This document shows, piece after piece, positions 37,140 through 46,903 of a stretch of 64,000 bases of DNA (its first letter is position 1; the number at the start of each line of letters is the position of its first letter). The stretch comes from a candidate division KSB1 bacterium. Lineage in GTDB: Bacteria; Zhuqueibacterota; Zhuqueibacteria; Residuimicrobiales; Krinioviventaceae. The notes below the pieces were generated by a model. The model had not been told where the DNA came from, made no database searches, and saw nothing but the letters and a program-made list of their open reading frames with translations. The stretch covers positions 1,364,001-1,428,000 of the forward strand of contig JAXHMJ010000005.1 in NCBI GenBank assembly GCA_034521575.1, read 5' to 3'. Both the position numbers and the translations under genes were made by a program.

Positions 37140-37951
37140 ATAAATTTGTAGTTTGCATAGTTACTCGAGTCTGAACAAACTCGCCTTTTTTAAGGTAGAC
37201 TCGAAATGGCACGTCCCGGTTGTCGAACCACATGACGTAAATCATTCCTTTTTCATCTACATCCACTGATACAGACCGGCAGGTACCGGAATGGTCCGTC
37301 ACACGACAGTTGTCACTCCATGTAATACCATTGTCCGGCGAATATTTTAGAAAAATCTGATAACATCCCTCAACTTATTCCTGCCAGGCGATCACCACTA
37401 TATTTTATTTTACAATCACAGTCGGGTTCGTGGATGGACCGTCGGAAAACGTGAGACGCTCCGGAAGAGCCCATGTTTGGCCCGAATTCAATGATTGTAT
37501 CAAATAGATTTCATAATTTGGAAAAATTATGGGTTGTACGTACCGGTTGTTTCCAATGACGACCATTATCAGGCGAACAGGCATAGAAAATGTCCCCACA
37601 GTCATGATCTGTTTCATCCTTCCAGGCTGTATATACATGTGTTGAATTCACAGCAAGACAGGGGGCTGTAGATTTACCGCTTGTTTCACAAAGTCGGATC
37701 GGGGCGTGCCAGGTTGCTCCGGCATCTGTCGATCGTCTATAAAAAATATCGCTATTGCTGTCAGACAGGATCGCAGTCCAGACCGCATGCAGCGTATCCT
37801 CCTAAGCACACAGAGAATACCCGCCATGTGTGGTGACCGCGCCGCTGGACTCCTCGGTACTGAGTTCAATGTCATCCTGCCAGTGTAAAGACTGCCCCCC
37901 GGCCAGCGCAGCACAGTGCAGCAAAACAAAAAGTAAAATTTTCATCATTCC
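37140..37951 (-). pseudogene. Remnant of a BNR-repeat (sialidase-like) exported protein
   Basis: Starts with a signal peptide (MKILLFVLLHCAALAGGQ) at about 37944. Pieces of BNR/Asp-box repeats are then spread over all three frames: DIFYRRSTDAGATW, DIFYACSPDNGRHW, LIQSLNSGQTWALPERL, KYSPDNGITWSDNCR, and finally GMIYVMWFDNRDVPF. Several stops and frame changes separate them. An extracellular glycan-binding or sialidase-type origin is likely. Confidence 0.75.
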
Positions 37952-38016
37952 CTTCCTTTGAATTTCTGCTACGAAAAATGAATAACAGCATATCAAACAA
38001 CGCGGATCTCATCTAT

Positions 38017-38913
38017 TCAGCCGCTTGCACCAAGGGCCGTCGGCACAATCCGCTGCATACGCTTGATCGTATCATCCACCTGGTCAGTCGATTCAAAACC
38101 GATGGTGGTCGCATCCACCGCGCCGCTGTTCCAGACAAAGTTCAATGACTCTTCCCGCTGCTGGGGGTCCGTGGTCCGGCCGCCGCCGTAAATTTTCATA
38201 CCAACGACACCCTTTCCCGCCTTGCGGGCTTGTCGGAGCAACGCCGACACCTGTTCCGGCGAACCGCCCATCATCGTACCGCTGTTGTTGATACGGCCCA
38301 TGATCACTCCGGTCCAGGACGATTCCACTGCGGCAGTCAGCGCCTGGAACGAGTGACAGGACACGCCGCACGCACGGATCACACCACGTTCACGCAGTTC
38401 GGACAAGCCGTCGCAGACCGGTTTATACAGTTCCGGCCAGTCCGGCCGAATCACACAATGAATCAACACAATATCGATTACATCCACGTCCAGTTCCTGA
38501 CGGAACCGGTCCACAGCGGCCTGCGCGGTGGTGAATTCCGCCCAGGACGCCGGTCGCGTCCAGACTTTTGACAACAGCGTGACCTGGTCGCGGGGAATTT
38601 CCTTCAAAGCCTCACGCATATACGGATGCGATCCGTAACTGTCCGCCATGTCAAACAACCGCACCCCCGATTCATAGCCATGCTGAACCAGATCAACAAA
38701 TCCGGTCATTCCCAAGCGGGTCTGCCGGGAATGCTGTTCACTGCCATGCGTGCCGGTCCCCATAGCCAGACGGCTCACTGAAATCCCCGTGGTTCCGAGC
38801 TTGACTGGCCCCATCACATCGGGTTCATTTGTCGTAAAGCCTACCCCCGGCAGCGACAAAGCGGCAAAACCGGCTGTTGTTTTCATAAATTGACGCCGGG
38901 TCATGGATATCAT
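38017..38913 (-). CDS. Tat-exported aldo/keto reductase
   Basis: 298 residues. The N-terminus has a twin-arginine signal (MTRRQFMKTTAGFAALSLPG). The aldo/keto reductase tetrad is visible: D and Y in FDMADSYGSHPYM, K in LLSKVW, H in VLIHC. GGGAGAG lies before the ATG at 38913. Such exported reductases are common beside sugar-oxidising Gfo/Idh proteins in this kind of genome. It is the only apparently intact gene between two decayed stretches. Confidence 0.88.
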   Translation of the reverse strand: MISMTRRQFMKTTAGFAALSLPGVGFTTNEPDVMGPVKLGTTGISVSRLAMGTGTHGSEQHSRQTRLGMTGFVDLVQHGYESGVRLFDMADSYGSHPYMREALKEIPRDQVTLLSKVWTRPASWAEFTTAQAAVDRFRQELDVDVIDIVLIHCVIRPDWPELYKPVCDGLSELRERGVIRACGVSCHSFQALTAAVESSWTGVIMGRINNSGTMMGGSPEQVSALLRQARKAGKGVVGMKIYGGGRTTDPQQREESLNFVWNSGAVDATTIGFESTDQVDDTIKRMQRIVPTALGASG

Positions 38914-38976
38914 AATCGTCTCTCCCTATTAATACTCACAAAAGACAAATGCTGAAAAACAAAAGGATAGACTCGA

Positions 38977-39245
38977 TCAAACACGGCCTATTCCACAAAA
39001 GAAATTACAAATATTTTTGATGAATTCAAGCAAAAAAATGTACAACAATACAGCAGGGTTTAGGCGGATATAGGGATCGGTGATCGCAGCCGCCAGAAAC
39101 GCATCTTCTCCAAAGCTTTCAAAATTCCGGCCCGCATAAGGCGTGCGGTGTATATTGACGCATGGACCCAGAATCACATTGCGGCCCTTGGCCTTGGTCT
39201 CCTGCGCCAGCGCCTGTCCGTATTTATTCATTGCAGCATCATGGG
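38977..39245 (-). pseudogene. Glycoside hydrolase family 3 fragment
   Basis: Encodes AHDAAMNKYGQALAQETKAKGRN, then ILGPCVNIHRTP and GRNFESFGEDAFLAA, a central piece of the GH3 barrel around the conserved GRNFESFSED motif. Both ends are missing: upstream it abuts the ATP-grasp stop, and downstream it turns into unrelated AT-rich sequence after about 39070. Confidence 0.8.
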
Positions 39246-39246
39246 C

Positions 39247-40548
39247 CTATTGATAAAATCCTTCCATTTCTTCAGGTTCGATTTCAAAAGTCAACATGTC
39301 CAGACAGTGGTCATATTGTTCAATGATATCCGCCTGATCTCGTCCTCCGATAAAAAGATTGGCGATTTCATAGCTATAGCTGTCTTGCCCTTGCAAATCC
39401 GACAATGGCATTCCGGGATGCACGGGTATTTTAACACGTGTATCCGGCTGCTCTTTTTTCAGTGCTTTAATTTCATCATCAGAAGGCACTTTTTTTACCA
39501 CGCCATTTTCAAATGTACGCACCATAAAATGGCCAGCCAAATTATATTTGCCGTTCTTTTCCATAACTTTGGGCTTTTGTCCCAAAGCCAGGTCAAGCAT
39601 AATCTGATGATGCGAGGTTCCGTGCACTTTTTCAAAAATATCCGTATGCGCCTGCGAAATGCGCGGATTGATTTCCAGCAAAAACACCTCATCATAGCTT
39701 TGATTGTAGAAAAATTCGATATTGAACGGAGAATTGTCCAGTTCAATCTGCTGAATCGCGGTACGCGCCACATCAATCATGCGGTGCTGAATTTCAAGAG
39801 GCAGCGAAGAGGGATATTCATAGCGTGCGAACGACGAGCTGTCCGGCTCACGAATCGAGTCCACCACTCCGTATACCGTAACACGACCATTATAAACATA
39901 ACCTTCCAGTGTACATTGCGCACCGCCAATTGGACTTTCCGCAATACAGCTTTCCGGCATTTCAGCAATTTCCTGAGGCATATGATAGGTGTTCATCAAT
40001 TGCTTAAAGGGTTTTCCGATGAAATCAATATGCTTTTTTACTTCTTCCATAGCTTCGTAAAACTGTCCCTCACCATTAATCTGATAAGAAAGAAAAGAAC
40101 GAAAAGATTTGATCGGCTTGATCCAGTACGGAGTCAGAATATCAATCGTGTCAAACACATTTTCCTGAAACGGATCAAAGGCCTGAAAACGGGGAATATG
40201 ACCCAAAATCACTTTTTGCTGTTCCAGCCGACTCCAATACTTGTTCTCAGATTTCATGATCGCTTCCAGGCTCGGTCCGGGCAGATTAAACTGTTTTGCC
40301 AAAATAGGTATCATAACCGTACCCGGAAAATCATAATAGCTTGCAATCGCATCAATAGAACCATCGAAATTTTCCATATTTTTGATCGCTTTATCAATCA
40401 AATGCTGCATATCATAATCATCCACATTGCGGATATCCTTAATATCCAGAGCAGCATGAAAATCACAATATGCGGCCTGTGGGGTGTGTTGGAGCAATTT
40501 GTAATTAAACTCGTCCAAACCGATAATAAAAACATTTTTTTTTGCCAT
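39247..40548 (-). CDS. ATP-grasp ligase
   Basis: 433 residues. The central and C-terminal parts fit an ATP-grasp fold: a lysine-bearing strand (YWIKPIKSFRS), then FNIEFFYNQ...VFLLEINPRIS with the Mg-binding E and N, and SSHHQIMLDLALG. The N-terminal part (FIIGLDEFN) is a Rossmann-like preATP-grasp domain. Such enzymes join a carboxylate to an amine or thiol, but the substrate is not evident. It starts 15 bases after a CocE-type hydrolase stop, so the two form a pair. Confidence 0.82.
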   Translation of the reverse strand: MAKKNVFIIGLDEFNYKLLQHTPQAAYCDFHAALDIKDIRNVDDYDMQHLIDKAIKNMENFDGSIDAIASYYDFPGTVMIPILAKQFNLPGPSLEAIMKSENKYWSRLEQQKVILGHIPRFQAFDPFQENVFDTIDILTPYWIKPIKSFRSFLSYQINGEGQFYEAMEEVKKHIDFIGKPFKQLMNTYHMPQEIAEMPESCIAESPIGGAQCTLEGYVYNGRVTVYGVVDSIREPDSSSFARYEYPSSLPLEIQHRMIDVARTAIQQIELDNSPFNIEFFYNQSYDEVFLLEINPRISQAHTDIFEKVHGTSHHQIMLDLALGQKPKVMEKNGKYNLAGHFMVRTFENGVVKKVPSDDEIKALKKEQPDTRVKIPVHPGMPLSDLQGQDSYSYEIANLFIGGRDQADIIEQYDHCLDMLTFEIEPEEMEGFYQ

Positions 40549-40563
40549 ATGAATCTCCTTTCC

Positions 40564-42564
40564 TTATACCTGATTGCGCGAAATTCGTTCTTCCCAGCTT
40601 TTGCTGTGTACGCGTGAATCCCCCTCATAAGCGTCCAGAGTCGCCCGGACAATAAAATGTGAACGAGTGGACGTCAAGATCGTTCGTGTTATCGTCAGCA
40701 CTTCCCAGTCACCGCGTTTAAACCGGCGTCTGCCTTCCACCAGGCCTTTTACCGTGTCATAGTTATTATTGTAATAAGAATACTCTTCCTTGACGTCCCT
40801 CTGGACTTCCAGATCAATATCATAAAGCCGATAGCGTTTGTCATTATTTATAACATTCAGAGACACACGGTTATTCGCCAGATTGTGCTTTACTGTCCAT
40901 TCGCGCTCCGCAGGCGCCAGCAAGGTGGTGTCCGGCGGAGGTGCGGATACTGCATTCCCCAAATCGCGCAAATGATGATCCAGCTCTTTCGGCTCGCGTA
41001 CAGGTAAACTCAAACGGCTGGATGCCAGATGAACAGATAGTTGCACCGGCTCCGGAGACGGCCAGGCCAGAGGCCAGTAGGATGTCGACAGACTCAATCT
41101 GATCTTGTGGCCGGCGGGAAAGCGCTGCGCCACATGATTCAATGGGATGACAATATTATATTTGTGATTCACCTTTAACGGCTCGGGATGTTCGTGATTG
41201 TTTCTGTGCGTCAGATTCAGCAATCCATAGGTTACCCGTGTCGCGCGATCATGGGGGCCCACATCAGACAATCGAACGGCAATCATCGCCCGGGGTTTAT
41301 TGGAACTGATCCCGAGCTTTACTTCCGGCATACCGAGTATTTCAACATCATGTTTCAGCGGTGGGGAATCGAACACCAGAGCGCCGCCGTCTTCTTCCCG
41401 TTGATCCCAGGGCAGATCCGTGGCTGCCGAATACGAGCACCACTTGCCGGCAAACAATCCCACGCTCAACGGACTTTGAAGGGTCAGCACCCGGTTCGAG
41501 GTTTTATCCTCGCTCAAAAATCCGGGTCGCAGCGCATATTCACAGGTCGGCAGGTCAGCCGGCCATGTCTTTTCAGCGACCCATTTGCCCGGACGCTTGG
41601 ACAACAACGGCGAGACGGAATCCTGCATCCACACCTGCAGCACGGGGTCTTGTTCCACACCGGTATCAATGCCTTTGAGCCATCTATCCCACCAACGCAA
41701 AGATTCTCCGAGAAAATTAATAGCAGGACCCGGACCGCCCATATGCGGATATTTATGTCCCCAGGCGCCCACCAGACCTTTTCGCGGCGCTTGCAGATTC
41801 TCAAGCAGGCGAAAGACGGTATTTGAATACCCGTCCGCCCAGCCGCTCACGGCAAAAACCGGGCATTTGATCGCGGAAAAATCCTCACAGACCGAAGCAT
41901 GCTTCCAGAAATCATCACGGGTTTGGTGCTCCAGCCAGTTTTTAATCCATAATCCGCTTCCCTCGAGTCGCTCCAGCCACATCTCGCGCCATCGTTCTCC
42001 GACTATAGCAGGATCCGGAGGACAGGAATTGAACGCAAACATCGTGGAAGCCCAGGACAGATTATCCGTTAACAGACAGCCGCCCATGTAATGAATATCG
42101 TCGGCATAACGATCATCCGATGAACACACCGTAATTACCGCTTTGAGCTCCGGCGGCTGCAGGGAGGCAATCTGCAGTCCGTTGAATCCGCCCCAGGACA
42201 AACCGAACATGCCGATATTGCCGGTGCACCAGGGCTGGGCGGCAATCCAGTGCAGAATTTCCAGTCCGTCCTGCAATTCCTGCGGCAAATATTCATCGCG
42301 CAGCACGCCTTCAGAGTCTCCGCTTCCGCGCAGATCCACTCGCACACAGGCATAGCCATGCTGGGCAAAATAGCCATGGATTTGGGTGTCGCGTACCGCC
42401 TTGATGTCACGTTTACGATAGGGAATATATTCCAGAATAGCCGGCACCGGTTCCTGATCCGCTTTTTCCGGCAGCCATATTTTGGCTGCCAGCCGGCAGC
42501 CGTCCTGCATAGAGATCCATACATTCTCGATCACCCGGATCGGCAAAACCCCGTTGAGTTTCAT
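40564..42564 (-). CDS. CocE/NonD-family hydrolase
   Basis: 666 residues, no signal peptide. The alpha/beta-hydrolase domain has the nucleophile S123 in GLSWGG, DLRGSGDSEG, the acid in SGWADGYSN and the histidine in GAWGHKYPHMGG. The C-terminal jelly-roll domain (MPEVKLGISSNKP, HKIRLSLSTSYWP) is that of S15/CocE acyl-peptide hydrolases. It probably cleaves an ester or X-Pro-like amide. It is translated just before an ATP-grasp ligase, suggesting synthesis and hydrolysis of the same kind of bond. Confidence 0.88.
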   Translation of the reverse strand: MKLNGVLPIRVIENVWISMQDGCRLAAKIWLPEKADQEPVPAILEYIPYRKRDIKAVRDTQIHGYFAQHGYACVRVDLRGSGDSEGVLRDEYLPQELQDGLEILHWIAAQPWCTGNIGMFGLSWGGFNGLQIASLQPPELKAVITVCSSDDRYADDIHYMGGCLLTDNLSWASTMFAFNSCPPDPAIVGERWREMWLERLEGSGLWIKNWLEHQTRDDFWKHASVCEDFSAIKCPVFAVSGWADGYSNTVFRLLENLQAPRKGLVGAWGHKYPHMGGPGPAINFLGESLRWWDRWLKGIDTGVEQDPVLQVWMQDSVSPLLSKRPGKWVAEKTWPADLPTCEYALRPGFLSEDKTSNRVLTLQSPLSVGLFAGKWCSYSAATDLPWDQREEDGGALVFDSPPLKHDVEILGMPEVKLGISSNKPRAMIAVRLSDVGPHDRATRVTYGLLNLTHRNNHEHPEPLKVNHKYNIVIPLNHVAQRFPAGHKIRLSLSTSYWPLAWPSPEPVQLSVHLASSRLSLPVREPKELDHHLRDLGNAVSAPPPDTTLLAPAEREWTVKHNLANNRVSLNVINNDKRYRLYDIDLEVQRDVKEEYSYYNNNYDTVKGLVEGRRRFKRGDWEVLTITRTILTSTRSHFIVRATLDAYEGDSRVHSKSWEERISRNQV

Positions 42565-42681
42565 TTCCTGTCTCCAATAAACAAGTACACGATAAACGCC
42601 CGGTCATAAAACAAATTGCCAATATAGCCTTTATTAGGAAAATTGCAACTATTTTTTTTACAACCGGGCGTCAAATACCAT

Positions 42682-44106
42682 TCAGAGCTTTTTAAGATAA
42701 ATATTCTTGAACCGAACGACCGCGTGATCATCATGATTCTGCAGCCCGAAATATCCGTTCTCGGAAAAGGATGTTATTTTACCGCGCGGCTCTACAATCC
42801 AGTCGATGACCAGAGCCCCATTCAGTTCAACTTTGTAACGATCACCTTTGCACGTTATCTTGTAATGATTCCATTGCCCGTCCGGTTTCATGGCATCTCG
42901 TATCGGCGCTTCTGCATCGTAAACCGCGCCCGTTTTATGAGTCCCCATGCCGCGGTCATAGATCTGAATTTCAAAGCTGTTAGTGATATAGTCATTGTTA
43001 ACAACCACATCCGGGATGCGCAGGAAAATCCCCGAGTTGGTATTCATGGACTCGGACTTGAAATCAAGTTCGAGAACAAAATCAGAAAGCGGTTCCGCAC
43101 TGTACCATAACAGTCCCATACCTTTATGAGATTCCAACACGCCGTTTTCTTCATCCAGGATAAAATATCCGGGGCCGTAATGATTCCAGCCGTGCTTGGA
43201 ATAACGCAGATTCCGGCGGTTAAACGGCAAAAGGGACCTGTATCCGTCAAGATGCGTGATATTTTTTATATAATCGAGGCCTTTCTCAATGGAAGGCGAA
43301 GGATTCAACCGTTCGGCCTTGTTTTCGTGCTCCACAGCCAGAAACCCGTGGTAATCCTGCAGCGTCAATTCAGCAAGAACATCATAAATATGGGCCGCAC
43401 CGCTGCCGAAAGGCACATCATGAGCGGTTTTACGGCCGGCTTTATTCAAATCCTTTAAATGGACATTGGTGATGCGTCCGGTTAGAAACCGCAGGGCTTC
43501 CACCGGATTGACGCCGGATCGCAGCCAGTGCCCGGTGTCCGCACACACTCCGATACGCGGGTCCAGGTCTTTGATTGTGTTATACACGGTATACGGGTTC
43601 CAGTATTTGGACGGTTCAGGATGATTGTGAACCCCGACCCGGATATTATAGTCTTTGACCAGAGATTCAATTAACGTAAAATCATCATATTCCGGTTCAA
43701 TGACCAACGTATAGATTCCCATATCCCGGGCAAACTGAAAAACCGTTTCCGCCGCTTCCCGCGTGTTGTCGAAATGGACCACACCGTAGCTGACCAACGT
43801 CAGATCGTACTGTTTCAATAGGTCTTTGACCCAGGACCGCTGTTCCGCTGTCATATGATGACCGAATGTCTCCGATTCCGGACGCTCCTCGCTCAAGCGT
43901 TGTCCCGGATAAGCTTCAACGTATTTTACCCCGAGATCATTGATTTTTGCAAGCGCTTGCTCAAACGTAAACTGATTGAACGTCCAGCACTGTACAGATA
44001 CATCCATCGGAATGATACGCACATTTTCGTAACGCGGATTAAAGGGTTCCTGACCCGCCTGCAGTGAAAACACCAATGTCAAACACAACAGAATGCATTT
44101 TTTCAT
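42682..44106 (-). CDS. Exported sugar isomerase/epimerase fused to a DUF1080 domain
   Basis: 474 residues with a Sec signal peptide (to about SLQAG). Residues about 30-275 form an AP-endonuclease-2-type TIM barrel (metal-site clues VHNHPEPSKYWN, GVCADTGHWLRSG, NVHLKDLN, AVEHEN). About 285-474 form a DUF1080 (3-keto-disaccharide hydrolase) beta-sandwich (SGIFLRIPD, FEIQIYDRG, GYFGLQNH...VRFKNIYLKKL). The barrel is closely similar to the separate protein encoded at 51124-52008. A role in handling 3-keto sugars in the periplasm is inferred. Confidence 0.87.
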   Translation of the reverse strand: MKKCILLCLTLVFSLQAGQEPFNPRYENVRIIPMDVSVQCWTFNQFTFEQALAKINDLGVKYVEAYPGQRLSEERPESETFGHHMTAEQRSWVKDLLKQYDLTLVSYGVVHFDNTREAAETVFQFARDMGIYTLVIEPEYDDFTLIESLVKDYNIRVGVHNHPEPSKYWNPYTVYNTIKDLDPRIGVCADTGHWLRSGVNPVEALRFLTGRITNVHLKDLNKAGRKTAHDVPFGSGAAHIYDVLAELTLQDYHGFLAVEHENKAERLNPSPSIEKGLDYIKNITHLDGYRSLLPFNRRNLRYSKHGWNHYGPGYFILDEENGVLESHKGMGLLWYSAEPLSDFVLELDFKSESMNTNSGIFLRIPDVVVNNDYITNSFEIQIYDRGMGTHKTGAVYDAEAPIRDAMKPDGQWNHYKITCKGDRYKVELNGALVIDWIVEPRGKITSFSENGYFGLQNHDDHAVVRFKNIYLKKL

Positions 44107-44136
44107 CTCATGCTCCTTGGTATATTTTAAAACAGT

Positions 44137-45207
44137 TTATTTTACTTTTTCCAGAAACATTTCCTTACCGTCCTGGATCAACCTCAAACCGGTCACCTTG
44201 CCGTCTCTGTGCCGGAACGCCATCTGCATTTGACAGACCGGTGCATAGAATCCGCGCCATGACTGCGGCCGGAACACGACCTGATCGCGCCGGACCTGGT
44301 CGACCCAAAGTTTGTCATCCTCAGCCCGCTTGACATTCAACTCAAAAGAAGGATCTGATTTCGAGCGATAAAGCCCGGTATAAGCGTTTAAATCTTTTTC
44401 AGAGACTGTTACGTGACCAGCGGATGGCTTGGTTTCATTTTCTTTTTCCAGATCCCGAATCCAGACATTGCGGTACCGCACCGGATTGCTGTGATCCTGC
44501 AGGAAAATCGGCAGTCTGTCAGAGTGCGGTGCATAATCGGTGCGAATCTGATAGGTGGTGGGTCCGGTGAGTTCAACATGATCCTGAACCAGCACACCAT
44601 TATGAAACACCGTCACAACAGCCGGTTTGCGCACCGAGCCGTCCGGATTGAACCGCGGACGCCGAAAAATAATGTCATAGGTCTGCCACTTGCCGGGAGG
44701 ACGACTGGCGTTCACCTCCGGCGGCTTTTGGCCGTATAATGCAGCTGCCTGTCCGTCCGCATAGGTTGTATTCTCATAGGAATCGAGCACCTGAATCTCA
44801 TATTTTCCCATCAAAAACACCCCACTGTTGCCGCGACCCTGTCCGTTACCTTCAGGTTCAGCAGGCGAGGCCCATTCCACATGCAGCTGACAATCTCCAA
44901 ATGCTTGTTTCGTTATAATTAAAGATTTCCCCGGCACACATTCAAAATACTCATCCGTCACCTTCCAATCCGCAGGCTCTCCCTCCGCTGTTCTCCAGGC
45001 TGACAAATCACCACCATCAAACAAAATAACGGCATCCGAAGGCGCTTTACCTGCCTTTTCCTGTGTGCTTTCGGTACCGGATTGAACAATCGGTGGATTT
45101 TCACGCTCTGCACTATGGATGGGATGTTCATATTCGTAAAACTGCTGATGCGGTTCGGCAAAAACAACTGCAACCGCCAAGAGACAGAACAACACGATAG
45201 TCTTCAT
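44137..45207 (-). CDS. Exported DUF1080 protein (3-keto-disaccharide hydrolase-like)
   Basis: 356 residues, signal peptide to about VVFAE. The DUF1080 domain spans about 60-250: VILFDGGDLSAWRT at its start, NSGVFLMGKYEIQVLDSYEN, PPGKWQTYDIIFRRPRF, GVLVQDHVELTGPT, IFLQDHSNPVRYRNVWIRDL. A C-terminal segment of about 100 residues (LNAYTGLYRS, FYAPVCQMQMAF) resembles the DUF3471-like tail of some hydrolases. Enzymes of this family cleave or eliminate 3-keto-glycosides. Confidence 0.87.
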   Translation of the reverse strand: MKTIVLFCLLAVAVVFAEPHQQFYEYEHPIHSAERENPPIVQSGTESTQEKAGKAPSDAVILFDGGDLSAWRTAEGEPADWKVTDEYFECVPGKSLIITKQAFGDCQLHVEWASPAEPEGNGQGRGNSGVFLMGKYEIQVLDSYENTTYADGQAAALYGQKPPEVNASRPPGKWQTYDIIFRRPRFNPDGSVRKPAVVTVFHNGVLVQDHVELTGPTTYQIRTDYAPHSDRLPIFLQDHSNPVRYRNVWIRDLEKENETKPSAGHVTVSEKDLNAYTGLYRSKSDPSFELNVKRAEDDKLWVDQVRRDQVVFRPQSWRGFYAPVCQMQMAFRHRDGKVTGLRLIQDGKEMFLEKVK

Positions 45208-45224
45208 AAACCTCTCCTTTTTTG

Positions 45225-45253
45225 AAAATTAAAATTAAAATTAAAATTAAAAT
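45225..45253. repeat. AAAATT hexanucleotide repeat
   Basis: Four full copies of AAAATT and most of a fifth lie between two genes. The stop codon of the glycosyltransferase is inside the repeat. A change in copy number would alter the gap to the DUF1080 gene but no reading frame. Confidence 0.8.
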
Positions 45254-46017
45254 CGAAACCGGAAAAACAGAGATATTAATTCAGTGGTTATCTTGACAAT
45301 ATTGTTAAGAAAAGACGTCCGGCTGTCCGGGTCCGCTTTCCATTGAATCGGGAATTCACAAATTTGACAACCATGTTTGCGCGCGTTCAAGATCACTTCA
45401 AGATCGAACAAGGCGCCTGTACAACGTAAATTTTGATAAATCATTCGCGCCTGAGGGCCCTTGTACATTTTAAATCCGCACTGCGTATCCGTCAAATTTT
45501 CGGGGAGCGGCAACAATACGGGAAATAGCCTGCGCAGCAAACGGCCGATCCATTGACGGATCAGAGGTTGTGGAATGACGATCTCGCTGTTTGACATGAA
45601 CCGCGAAGCGTGCGCCAATTGGCATGACCCGCCTTGCAATAGACACATCGCATCAATGCTGTAATGGTAGGGTGTACAATGCCCGCTGTCCGCAAACAGC
45701 ACAAACAATCCGGAACTGAAAACCATCCCTCTGCGCACGGCCGCGCCTTTGCCGTTGTGCCGTGGGCATGACAATACATGCAGCGGTGCACTGATCTGCT
45801 CCCGGACTTGCTGTGCTGCGTTCAGCGTCGTGTCCTCCGAACCGTCATCGGAAACAATAATCTCACCCGGGAATCGATTGTCACTTAAAAACCGGTCAGC
45901 TGCCAGAATATCCGTCCTGATTTTCGCGGCCTCATTGTAAACCGGAATCACTATAGACAGCAGCGGCGCCAATTGCGGGTCTTTTTTTAAAACAATTTTT
46001 TGCATGTTTTGATTCAC
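45247..46017 (-). CDS. Family 2 glycosyltransferase (dolichyl-phosphate glucosyltransferase-like)
   Basis: 256 residues. GT2 marks: LSIVIPVYNEAAKI, EIIVSDDGSEDTT, PRHNGKGAAVRRGM, FADSGHCTPY at the DxD position (here DSG), and DTQCGFKMYKG. The order resembles ALG5-like enzymes that load a sugar on polyprenyl phosphate. The DSG in place of DxD may lower metal binding. There is no clear membrane segment apart from the hydrophobic end. It is 3 bases after the ApbE reading and probably in the same operon as the Agl23-like gene. Confidence 0.82.
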   Translation of the reverse strand: MNQNMQKIVLKKDPQLAPLLSIVIPVYNEAAKIRTDILAADRFLSDNRFPGEIIVSDDGSEDTTLNAAQQVREQISAPLHVLSCPRHNGKGAAVRRGMVFSSGLFVLFADSGHCTPYHYSIDAMCLLQGGSCQLAHASRFMSNSEIVIPQPLIRQWIGRLLRRLFPVLLPLPENLTDTQCGFKMYKGPQARMIYQNLRCTGALFDLEVILNARKHGCQICEFPIQWKADPDSRTSFLNNIVKITTELISLFFRFRF

Positions 46018-46020
46018 AGA

Positions 46021-46903
46021 TTACCCGTCTTTTATCCATTTGGGGCCAAAACTTTTCATAGACTGCGCGTCCCGGCAGATGACACTTGTGTTGTAAGCTC
46101 GACTGTATGCATCGATTTCCGAAACCGGCATCAGCATAAAAGCTGTGGACAGCGCATCCGCCACAGCCGCGGATTTTGCGGCCACCCAAACAGCTCGGGA
46201 TTCAACCGGTCCGGACTCGCGCCGGGGATGAACAATATGCGGTCCTTTGAGCAATCCGGAAGCGCCGAGGCTGATACACTGCGCCGGAAAGGCTGCCAGC
46301 AGTTCTCCGCTTTCCGGCGCCGAGATACTCAGCGTCCATCCTTCGACCGTTTCCGGAGGCAGACCGGCGCGGACGGAACTGCGTCCTCCTGAGATCAAAT
46401 AGCGGCCGATGTCCCAGTCTCCAAGTTCTTCAGATATCAGGTCAACGGCAAATCCCTTGCCAATCCCGCCCAGGTCCAAATCCAGGCCTTCCGGCGGCAG
46501 CCATACAGCCATGCGCTCCGATTCAATTTTCAATTCAGCAAAGGCTGTGTTTTGATTTTTATAATTCGGATCAAACCGGCCGCCGGTTTTATGATAGAGG
46601 TCAAGGGCGGTGTTTCAGACGCTTTAGAGTTTCCGGTGAAACCTGAATCCATTCCTTCCCGGCCGACTGATTGATCCGGGAGATTTCGCTGTTGGGGATA
46701 AACCGCGACAGCTGTGATTCCAGTTCGAGCAGGCCTTCAAAGGCCTGAAAGGCCGCCTGCTCCGCATAACCGACATCGGTATGGCATAACCAGATATCGA
46801 AGCGGGTGTTCATCGCAGAATGTGAAAACGTCCAGGTGTCAGGCAAGTTTGTTTGTTTGGCGGTATAGATCATAAGCCTTAATTCTGTAACGGGTCGCGC
46901 CAT
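46021..46903 (-). pseudogene. ApbE-type FAD:protein FMN transferase, frameshifted
   Basis: The N-terminal part (46601-46903: FSHSAMNTRFDIWL, LESQLSRFIPNSEISRIN) and C-terminal part (46021 to about 46605: LDLDLGGIGKGFAVDLI, YLISGGRSSVRAG, AVADALSTAFML) together make an ApbE, which attaches FMN to threonines of partner proteins. The join near 46607-46620 needs a one-base correction: one frame ends LKRLKHRP, while the other continues ALDLYHKTGGRFDP. It could be a sequencing error. The 5' end overlaps the Agl23-like gene by 25 bases. Confidence 0.8.

Noticed and set aside
39148-40617. Plus-strand frame of 489 codons opposite the ATP-grasp gene
   Set aside because: It mirrors the coding strand of a well-supported gene; the translation is rich in His, Phe and Ile with no domain pattern and no ribosome site.
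45225-45253. Phase-variable repeat or CRISPR
   Set aside because: The AAAATT units are short and outside coding frames apart from one stop codon, and there are no spacers.
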